Source: Akkermansiaceae bacterium (GTDB lineage Bacteria > Verrucomicrobiota > Verrucomicrobiia > Verrucomicrobiales > Akkermansiaceae). Taken from it: DNA of 35,213 nt. The position numbers and the translations under genes are program-made. Below, one piece after another: positions 15,148 through 21,973 of the stretch. The DNA is taken from contig JARWZU010000018.1 in assembly GCA_029866215.1 (NCBI GenBank), positions 1 to 35,213 of the forward strand, written 5' to 3'. Numbering within the stretch: the first letter of the stretch is position 1; each line of letters opens with the position of its first letter. The notes below the pieces were generated by a model, which worked only from the letters and a program-made list of their open reading frames with translations, was not told where the DNA came from and searched no databases.

Positions 15148-15576
15148 TTAGCCAAGGGGGAAATCGGAAACTTGTTCGAGTTTCACCTGATAGAGTGCGG
15201 CGATCTCCGGTGCGTCTGAGACGTGATAAATGTCGCGGTAGTAGATTTCCTTGATGCCATAAGCGCAGAGAGTCTGCATGCAAGCGGTGCAGGGCATGGT
15301 GGTGGTCGCGACGATTTTTGCCTCGCCGCGACGGAAAAGGCTGCAGAGGTTCACCTCCGCGTGGAGCATGAATTTTTGGCGTGCGTCGCGGTCATCCCAG
15401 AATCCGGGGTGGGGGTTGTAGCCGGGCGCGAGGCCATTGTAGGCGGTGCCGATCACGCGATTGTCGAAGTCCAGCGCGGCCGCGCCGACCTTGCGGTAGG
15501 GATCCTCGGAACGCAGGCTCGCAACGTGGGCGAGGGCCATGGCGTACTGAGGAATGGACAAGCGATCAGATGACAT
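15148..15576 (-). CDS. Deoxycytidylate deaminase-like (ComEB-type) zinc deaminase
   Basis: The product of about 142 aa has the cytidine/dCMP deaminase zinc site: H72 and E74 in LHAEVN, and C96 and C99 in MPCTACM. The Glu is the proton shuttle, and the His and Cys residues bind zinc. An RKVGAAALD segment precedes them, as expected for dCMP deaminases, which produce dUMP for thymidylate synthesis. A related nucleotide or base deaminase is possible because the domain is shared. I chose the ATG at 15576; a GTG six bases upstream is the alternative. The gene converges on the oxidoreductase with only 34 bp between stops. Confidence 0.85.
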   Translation of the reverse strand: MSSDRLSIPQYAMALAHVASLRSEDPYRKVGAAALDFDNRVIGTAYNGLAPGYNPHPGFWDDRDARQKFMLHAEVNLCSLFRRGEAKIVATTTMPCTACMQTLCAYGIKEIYYRDIYHVSDAPEIAALYQVKLEQVSDFPLG

Positions 15577-15719
15577 GGGCACAGGATGGCTTTCTGTGCC
15601 GGTTTTTCAATCCGCATCTTCCTCGCGGCTCGGTGGGTGCGATTTTGACATCGATGAATCCGCCGTAGCACCCTACTGCGCAAGGCGCTTAGGACCATGC
15701 TTACGTTAATTCTGCTTTT

Positions 15720-16499
15720 TTACAGCAAGGCCCGGAGGCGTTTGCTCTCCAGGTTGCTGAGTTGAATCAGTTCCTCGGTACCCTGCAGCTGAAGCTCCCA
15801 TGTGTGGAGATTTTTTTTCACCAGCTTGACCACGGACTGAGTGTTCACGAGCAGGCTGCGACCGGTTTTGGCGAAGAGATCGGTGGGCAGTTGGCTCTCC
15901 CAGAGGGAGAGGGTCTGTTTCATCATGAGGGTTTTGCCTTCATTCAGGAGGATCCGGGTATAGTCGCCATGAGCCTCAATGGCGGCGATTTCCCCTACTT
16001 TCACCATCATGGAAAGAGATTTACTCCGAAGTGACACGAGGTCCTCGGCTTCAAGTCGTTCTCCTGCTTTGGCGACTGGATGAGGCACGCCCGTTTCAGA
16101 AACCGGCGGCTTGGACAGGCGTAGGATCGTCTTGGCAAGCCTCGCTGAGCTGACTGGCTTAGTGAGATAGTCTAAGGCATTGGCCTCGAAGGCCCGGATG
16201 GCATACTCGTCATAGGCTGTGACGAAGACGACTGCTGGCTGGGGAGTGAGCTTTTCAAGCTTCGGGAGAAGGGCGAAGCCATTCTTTTTTGGCATCTGGA
16301 TATCGAGAAAAATCAGGTCCGGTTTGAGCGTTTGAATCAGATCGTTTGCCGAGGTCACATTTTCCGCTTCTCCTACGATCTCGATCTCGGGGTGGGATCT
16401 GAGACGGTTGGTGAGTTGGACTCTGGCCGTGGGCTCGTCATCCACCAAAATGACGCGGAAACGCGGCGGAGAAGCCGGGGTTTGAGGATTGCTGTTCAT
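15720..16499 (-). CDS. LytTR-type response regulator
   Basis: The 259-aa protein has a receiver domain at about residues 14-125, with acidic pair D20/D21, phospho-acceptor D66 (LIFLDIQMP), T94 and K114 (LTKPVS). A LytTR DNA-binding domain follows at about 155-255, with VGEIAAIEAHGDYTRI, FAKTGRSLLVN and a final LSNLESKRLRALL. LytTR regulators bind pairs of about 9-bp direct repeats one or two helical turns apart. The gene follows the histidine kinase after 4 bp, so the two form one operon and a cognate pair. The three phased repeats at 17814-17880 are the obvious candidate target. Confidence 0.95.
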   Translation of the reverse strand: MNSNPQTPASPPRFRVILVDDEPTARVQLTNRLRSHPEIEIVGEAENVTSANDLIQTLKPDLIFLDIQMPKKNGFALLPKLEKLTPQPAVVFVTAYDEYAIRAFEANALDYLTKPVSSARLAKTILRLSKPPVSETGVPHPVAKAGERLEAEDLVSLRSKSLSMMVKVGEIAAIEAHGDYTRILLNEGKTLMMKQTLSLWESQLPTDLFAKTGRSLLVNTQSVVKLVKKNLHTWELQLQGTEELIQLSNLESKRLRALL

Positions 16500-16503
16500 G
16501 GCT

Positions 16504-17628
16504 TTATGAAATTGGAACGTCTATTTTCCGGCGAGAAACGATCGGAAGCGTCACGCGTGCGAGCACACGACGCGGGGAGTTTTCATAGGTCAGGGAAGCG
16601 AGGTTGCCGTAGATCAGTTGGAGGCGTCGGCGGAGATTGCTGATTGCGATACCGATGCCGTTGTCTTTTCCACGAGATGATGCGGAAGAAGGCTCTACCC
16701 ACGATCCCGTGTTCTCAACCGTGAGGTGAAGCTCTCCGTCTGCGAGTCGTGCCTGAATAAGGATCGAGAGCGGCATCGGGCTGGTCTGCTGGCCATACTT
16801 AATCGCATTTTCGAGAAGCGGTTGCACGAGATGCTTGGGAGTTTGTAAGGAGCGCGTCTCTTGATCCGCATCGATCCGGCACACGAGATTCGCACCGAAT
16901 CGGATCTTTTCCACATGGAGATAGTTCTCTAGGGCATTCAGCTCTTCTTCCAGAGGCGCTTGATCTTCATCACTCTTGCTCAGCGAGAAGCGGAGATAAT
17001 CAGCCAGTGACTGGGTGAGCGTCTCCACTTTCTCTTTGTCATCACTCACGGCCATGACTGCGGTGAGGGCGTTGAAAAGGAAGTGGGGCTGCATTTGGTA
17101 TCTGAGAAGCGCAAGCTCGCTTTTCTGCTGGCGGCGAATCAGTTCAACGGAGTCAAAAAAGAGCGAGGCTGTGAAATAGAACCCGATCCAAATTGCTAAA
17201 AAGAAGAGATCCATATAAAATCCTAGCACCATCATACTGGTTCCTATCGAAAGAGTGGCTGTTAGGGGCCTGAAGAGCTCTCGCAGAAATGGAATCTGAG
17301 TGGTGAGGAAAATTTCAACCGCTGTGCACGAGATGGAAATCCCCAGAAGTAAGATAGCCACTCGCAGGGGATGCCACTTCCTCGAATGAATCTGAATAAA
17401 CAGCGTGCGAAGGGAGCTGGTGATCAGAAATCCGTAGGCTGACTTGAGTAGGATCCATTCGAGGAGCAATGCTTCTGATCCGCGCGGAAAAATTCCGGTA
17501 GCGATCAGCAGACCACCTACGATTACCTGAAGAAGCGTGTAAGCAACCCAGGCGCTGATCTGCAGTTTCCAAAAGTGGGGAAACTGTCGGCTTTTAGTCA
17601 CATGATCGCCCAAATGTAGGTTGGTCAT
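16504..17628 (-). CDS. LytS/YehU-type sensor histidine kinase
   Basis: The 374-aa product has four to five hydrophobic segments between residues 20 and 160 and no large periplasmic domain, so the signal is probably sensed within or at the membrane. The His_kinase domain begins at about 170, with phospho-acceptor H182 in QMQPHFLFNAL. The ATPase domain follows with the N box PLLENAIKYG and the G box GIGIAISNLRRRL. I chose the ATG at 17628 because AAGGGGA lies eight bases upstream and the membrane segments then follow directly; an upstream ATG at 17733 would add 35 polar residues. It is transcribed divergently from the exported-protein cassette. Confidence 0.94.
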   Translation of the reverse strand: MTNLHLGDHVTKSRQFPHFWKLQISAWVAYTLLQVIVGGLLIATGIFPRGSEALLLEWILLKSAYGFLITSSLRTLFIQIHSRKWHPLRVAILLLGISISCTAVEIFLTTQIPFLRELFRPLTATLSIGTSMMVLGFYMDLFFLAIWIGFYFTASLFFDSVELIRRQQKSELALLRYQMQPHFLFNALTAVMAVSDDKEKVETLTQSLADYLRFSLSKSDEDQAPLEEELNALENYLHVEKIRFGANLVCRIDADQETRSLQTPKHLVQPLLENAIKYGQQTSPMPLSILIQARLADGELHLTVENTGSWVEPSSASSRGKDNGIGIAISNLRRRLQLIYGNLASLTYENSPRRVLARVTLPIVSRRKIDVPIS

Positions 17629-17761
17629 CGCTCGGTCCCCTTGGTGTGTTGCAACGCGGTCATTCCTCAACTTGCTGCAGCAGGTAAACGAATCGTGACT
17701 GACTCGCGAGAGGAAAATCCCGCATGAGCCCACAAAACCGCTCCGAAACGGCAGACCATGC

Positions 17762-17792
17762 GATTCGTCGACGCTTTAGGGTGATTCGTCGA
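17762..17792. repeat. Two 10-bp direct repeats, 21-bp period
   Basis: GATTCGTCGA occurs at 17762-17771 and 17783-17792, two helical turns apart. An inverted partial copy, ACGAATCG, lies at 17688-17695. They sit between the histidine-kinase start and the LytTR-like repeats and may bind a regulator acting on the kinase operon. Confidence 0.55.
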
Positions 17793-17813
17793 TTTTCTAT
17801 TGCGAACAGGTTC

Positions 17814-17880
17814 GAAAAGATTAACTATAAGCTATAGCCCGTTTGAGAGAAGATTAACCCTCTTCTTAGAGAAGACTAAC
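17814..17880. promoter_or_regulatory. Three phased direct repeats, candidate LytTR operator
   Basis: GAAAAGATTAAC (17814-17825), GAGAAGATTAAC (17847-17858) and GAGAAGACTAAC (17869-17880) are near-identical. Their starts are 33 and 22 bp apart, that is three and two helical turns. On the minus strand each reads GTTAAT or GTTAGT, matching the GTTN[AG][TG] core known for LytTR sites such as those of AgrA. They end 19 bp before the first cassette gene and lie next to a LytTR regulator operon. Confidence 0.65.
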
Positions 17881-17899
17881 CCATAACCATAAAAAATCA

Positions 17900-18769
17900 A
17901 TGCTCCCGAACAAGGCGAGTTTTGGAAACTGTCTCACACTTGCCCTGCGTTGTGTGTTCAGCCTCCTACTGACCATGGGCATCGCCAGTGCCTTCCCGCC
18001 CGCTCCGTATTACACGCTCTACGGCGTGGTGCGCGACCAAGTGGGCCAGACGGTCACCGCCGAGGGCGCGGAGGTGGTTCTGCTCAAGGGCGGCGTCGAA
18101 GTCGGACGCACGCCCATCACCTCCAGCCAGATCGACCGCAGCTACGAACTCAACATGCGGCTCGACCAGAACCGCAGCGGCACCACGTTCTACACCGACA
18201 AGGCGGTGGCCGCCGGCGGGCTCTTCAGCTTGGTGGTCTCGATGAACGGCTCGTTGTTCTACCCGATCGAGGTTTCGGGAAATCTCACGGCAGGTAAGGG
18301 GAGTGAGCGCGTCTGTTTGGATCTAACGCTCGGTGCGGACCTAGACAAGGACGGCCTGCCCGACGACTGGGAAGCCTGGCAGCTTTATCAGGCTGGTTAC
18401 TATCAGAATGACAACGGCGAGTGGGATCTCACGCGCATCGACAAGGACGGCGACTTCGACAAAGACGGCCAATCGAACCTCTTCGAATACGTCGCTGGTA
18501 CCTTCGCGGGCGATGCCACGGAGATCTTCGGCCTGAGCATCAAGGAAAAGCTCGCGGACAACGTGCGCTTCGAGTTCTTCGCGATCACTGGCAAGGTTTA
18601 CACCATCGAAAGTTCGCTAGACATGAAGACCTGGGCACGCGTGCCGTTTGCGGTGGGCACTCCCGGCACAGGCTCCAACGGCTATCAGGCCTCGGATGTC
18701 GGGATTGTTTCCGCGTTCACTGCGCCGCGCTCCAGCACCTCAGAATTCTACCGCCTCTCCGTTCGATGA
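17900..18769 (+). CDS. Exported protein with calcium-loop (TSP3-like) repeats
   Basis: The 289-aa protein has a signal peptide ending near GIASA (residues 1-31). Residues 35-140 look like a beta-rich domain. Two Asp-rich loops follow, DLDKDGLPDDWEAWQ near 147 and DKDGDFDKDGQSNLFEY near 181, in the DxDxDGxxD style of thrombospondin type-3 or dockerin-like calcium sites. The C-terminus has YTIESSLDMKTWARV near 234, a motif of the YxIExSxDLxxW kind that recurs in exported proteins of this bacterial group. Its stop overlaps the ATG of the next gene (ATGA), which implies translational coupling. It is the first gene of the cassette. No specific function is recognised. Confidence 0.85.
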   Translation: MLPNKASFGNCLTLALRCVFSLLLTMGIASAFPPAPYYTLYGVVRDQVGQTVTAEGAEVVLLKGGVEVGRTPITSSQIDRSYELNMRLDQNRSGTTFYTDKAVAAGGLFSLVVSMNGSLFYPIEVSGNLTAGKGSERVCLDLTLGADLDKDGLPDDWEAWQLYQAGYYQNDNGEWDLTRIDKDGDFDKDGQSNLFEYVAGTFAGDATEIFGLSIKEKLADNVRFEFFAITGKVYTIESSLDMKTWARVPFAVGTPGTGSNGYQASDVGIVSAFTAPRSSTSEFYRLSVR

Positions 18770-21700
18770 AAAAAATTCTCGTTACTCTTTTCCCGCTGCT
18801 TATCACCGCCACCGCCCACGCGCAGTGGAAGACCGAAACCTACACGCTCAAGGGCGGTTGGAACGCCATCTACCTGCACGGGGATGCCGGTTACGACACC
18901 ATTGACAACCTGCTGCCGAATAGTGGTAGCACCGCCAACATCACCGAGGTCTGGAGCTGGAACTCCAATCCCGACCAAGTCCAGTTTATGGACTCGCAGA
19001 TGATCCCGTCGGGCGGCACGGCCGAGTGGAGCACCTGGAAACGCGGCGACAGTGCCTCGACCACGCTCTCCAGACTGGCAGGCCAGCGCGCTTACCTGGT
19101 CAAGTGTATCGGCAGTTCCACCGACACTTACACGGTCACTCTCAAGCAGGCGCCGCAGATTCCCACCAATTCCTGGGTCCGTAACGGCGCCAACCTGCTG
19201 GGCTTTCCCACTTATAAAAACGGCAGCACGTTTCCGACCTTCGCCAACTACTTCGCCACCTTCCCTGCGGCCATCGCCAGCAGTTCGAAAGTTTTCAAAT
19301 ACACGGGTGGCAACTTGGGATCGACCAACCCAGTTCAGTTGTTCTCCACCACCACCGAGCGGGTGGATCGGAATCAGGCGTATTGGTTCTCCGCCAAGGT
19401 TGCGGGTGAGTATTACGCGCCTCTTGAGTTCAGTCTGAGCACTGGCGGCGGTCTGCACTTCGGCCGCGCCCTCTCGGACATCAAGCTGCGCATTCGCAAC
19501 CGCACCGCCGCGCTGGTCACCGTCACCCTCAGCCCCACGGCCAGTGAGGCAGAACCTTCCTTTCAAACCGCCATTGCTGGTTCGGTTTCGCTCATGCGCC
19601 GTACCTATAATGCAGCCACGGCCACCTGGAGCGAGGCGGCCTTCGGCGCGTCACAGACCGAGGTGATCGCACCGCAGGCCACCATCGAGCTGAGCTTTGG
19701 TATCAATCGTGCATCGATGACGGGTCCGGTGGGGGCGTTGTATGCCTCGCTTCTGCGGATCACGGAAAGCTCGAATTTGATGGATGTGTATCTTCCAATC
19801 AGTGCGAAAAAGGATTCGCTCGCTGGCTTGTGGGTGGGGGACATCAGCTTCAACAGTGTCAGCAACAAGGTGTCCAATCCCGCCAGCGCGACCGCGACTT
19901 TGACCAACGGGGTGGTTACCGGCTTGCAGGTGGCTGGCTCGGGCGGCTCGGGCGGCTCGGGCTACACCTCGCCCCCCGTCGTCACCATCACTGCGCCAGC
20001 GAACAACGATATGAAGGTCGCGACCGCGACTTCGACGGCCAACGCCACGACCCGGGTCGTGAGTTCGATCACCCTAGCCGACGGTGGATTTGGCTACCCG
20101 ACCGCCCCGCTCGTGACGCTTAGCGCGCCTACACCAGCGGTTACGGCGACGGCCACCGCTGTCTTGTCGGCCGGAACAGTGGCCTCTTTGACACGAACCC
20201 TAAACGGTTCAGCGTATCGGACCGCGCCGACGATCACCGTCGCCGCGCCCGCTGCCAGCAGCCAAGCCACCGCTACGGCGCTACTGGCGGGAAAAAGCGT
20301 GGGTGTGATCGAAGTGAATAGTCCCGGTGGATATTACTCGTCGGCTCCTACGGTGGGGATCACCGCGCCGCCTGCAAGGGTTAGAGCCACCGCCACGCTC
20401 GGCGGCACAGCGGGAAACTGGACCATTACCAAGGCCTTGTCTGGCACGGGTTATTCCACGCCACCAACAGTGACGATTACCGGCGGCACGGGAAGCGGAG
20501 CGACGGCCACTGCCACTCTCGGGCTGACGGCGGACAGTTTTTCAATCACTCCGGGAACCATGAGTTATTCGGTGGCGCCAACCGTCACCATCACTGGCGG
20601 CGGCGGTACGGGTGCCACTGCCACGGCGATTCTTACCGGCGGGTCGGTGACTGGCATTACCATCACCAACTCTGGATCCGGTTACACCACCGCACCCTCC
20701 CTCGACTTCACTGGGGGAACGACCACCGGCGGCGATATCCCGCCCACTGCGGTGGGAAATGCCACTCAATTTACCGTCAGCACCGTGGTAAAGGGAGCGA
20801 ATGGAGCTTACTCGGTGATTCCGAGCACGGTCGGCATCGCCGTTCCACCCGCTGCGGTGCAAGCCACGGCGACGGCGTCGATCGCAAGCGGTCTGGTGAC
20901 GGGATTCACCGTAAACAATGGCGGGACCGGCTACACCAGTCCCCCCACGGTGAACCTCAGCGGCGGGGCTTTCGTTTCGCCTGTCACGGCGACGTTTAAC
21001 GCCACCCTCTCCGGCGACACGGTGAACGCCACCCCCCGAACTAATGCCGGGGCCGGCTACACCACCCCGCCCACGGTCACCTTTTCGGCTCCTCCAGAAT
21101 CGGTGCAGGCGACCGCGACGGCGTCAGTCAGCAACAATCGCGTGACGGGTTTCACCCTCACCGGCGCGGGCTCCGGCTACTTTTCTGCGCCGACGGTGAC
21201 CCTAGCGGCGCCGAGTCTTGGGGCGCAGCCGGCATCGGCCGTGGCCCAAATGAGCAACGGCAGTGTGACGGGCTTCATCATCACTGCCGGCGGCAGTGGA
21301 TATGGCGTGACTCCCAAGGTGACGATTGCCGCGCCGCCTGCCCAGACGGGGACGGCCACTCCCGGTCGTTTCAAGCTGCGCACACTGCTCCATGTGGCGG
21401 ATAACGGCGTGACCAAACTGCTCTCCAAGGCCTATCTCGGCCCCTTGGCGGTGGCTCCAAATGACCTTGGAATCGCCACCTCACAGAGCTTGTTGAAAGC
21501 TTCCGACCTGGCATCTGCGAGACGCATTTCTGCGGCGCATTTGCCCGCCGGGCGGGTGGTTACGGGCAGCGGCAACGTCACCAGCGGCAGCAGCTTGGCC
21601 TGTAGCATTTCGCTGCCTTACGACGACCGGACCAACCCTTTTGTCCACCCATTCCATCCAGACCACGACAACAAGGATGCCCGCTTCGCGCCGGTGGGTG

Positions 21701-21909
21701 AAGGAGTGGAAAGCTACACCGTGAACCGCGCTGCCACTTTTACGTTTACCAGCGCGCCGCCATCCGGCGGGGCCGTGGCTGGCTGGGGTAGCAGTGTCAT
21801 TGGCGGCACTTACCGAGAGATCATCACCGGCCTGCACAGCAGCTCGATCCAGCTGGATGGCACCTTCGAACTTCGCCGTGTTTCTGAAATCGGAACCCTA
21901 TCGCAGTAA
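18766..21909 (+). CDS. Large exported protein with about twelve GSGY-type repeats
   Basis: I chose the ATG at 18766, which overlaps the preceding stop and gives a clean signal peptide (MKKILVTLFPLLITATAHA) and 1047 residues. Residues 20-370 form a domain opening with YTLKGGWNAIYL that I cannot name. Residues about 377-864 are tandem units of about 40 aa with the consensus GSGYTTAPTVTITGG, each followed by an ATATA-like stretch; I count twelve. The C-terminal 180 residues include FKLRTLLHVADNG and NPFVHPFHPDHDNKD and end in LDGTFELRRVSEIG. The repeats suggest a long beta-strand rod. It is expected to be secreted or surface-attached, but no sortase, autotransporter or lipobox signal is visible. 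It is coupled to the upstream gene. Confidence 0.85.
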   Translation: MKKILVTLFPLLITATAHAQWKTETYTLKGGWNAIYLHGDAGYDTIDNLLPNSGSTANITEVWSWNSNPDQVQFMDSQMIPSGGTAEWSTWKRGDSASTTLSRLAGQRAYLVKCIGSSTDTYTVTLKQAPQIPTNSWVRNGANLLGFPTYKNGSTFPTFANYFATFPAAIASSSKVFKYTGGNLGSTNPVQLFSTTTERVDRNQAYWFSAKVAGEYYAPLEFSLSTGGGLHFGRALSDIKLRIRNRTAALVTVTLSPTASEAEPSFQTAIAGSVSLMRRTYNAATATWSEAAFGASQTEVIAPQATIELSFGINRASMTGPVGALYASLLRITESSNLMDVYLPISAKKDSLAGLWVGDISFNSVSNKVSNPASATATLTNGVVTGLQVAGSGGSGGSGYTSPPVVTITAPANNDMKVATATSTANATTRVVSSITLADGGFGYPTAPLVTLSAPTPAVTATATAVLSAGTVASLTRTLNGSAYRTAPTITVAAPAASSQATATALLAGKSVGVIEVNSPGGYYSSAPTVGITAPPARVRATATLGGTAGNWTITKALSGTGYSTPPTVTITGGTGSGATATATLGLTADSFSITPGTMSYSVAPTVTITGGGGTGATATAILTGGSVTGITITNSGSGYTTAPSLDFTGGTTTGGDIPPTAVGNATQFTVSTVVKGANGAYSVIPSTVGIAVPPAAVQATATASIASGLVTGFTVNNGGTGYTSPPTVNLSGGAFVSPVTATFNATLSGDTVNATPRTNAGAGYTTPPTVTFSAPPESVQATATASVSNNRVTGFTLTGAGSGYFSAPTVTLAAPSLGAQPASAVAQMSNGSVTGFIITAGGSGYGVTPKVTIAAPPAQTGTATPGRFKLRTLLHVADNGVTKLLSKAYLGPLAVAPNDLGIATSQSLLKASDLASARRISAAHLPAGRVVTGSGNVTSGSSLACSISLPYDDRTNPFVHPFHPDHDNKDARFAPVGEGVESYTVNRAATFTFTSAPPSGGAVAGWGSSVIGGTYREIITGLHSSSIQLDGTFELRRVSEIGTLSQ
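19895..21357 (+). repeat. Coding repeat array, about 12 GSGY units
   Basis: Degenerate units of about 110-130 bp each encode GYxxxPxVTI followed by an Ala/Thr-rich strand. Examples are GYTSPPVVTITAP, GYSTPPTVTITGG, GYTTPPTVTFSAP and GYFSAPTVTLAAP. They are diverged at DNA level, so the array is old rather than freshly duplicated. Confidence 0.85.
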
Positions 21910-21973
21910 AACAGAACTCTAAACGACCAACTCTAAACTCCTAACTTTTAACTTTTCCATTCTCCAAACCACC

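Noticed and set aside
18421-18765. In-frame extension upstream of the GSGY-repeat gene start
   Set aside because: It runs out of frame through the calcium-loop protein gene and reads as low-complexity Arg/His-rich sequence. The ATG at 18766 gives a proper signal peptide and an overlapping stop/start.
18748-19566. 272-codon minus-strand open frame
   Set aside because: It overlaps the signal peptide and first domain of the GSGY-repeat protein and has no recognisable product.
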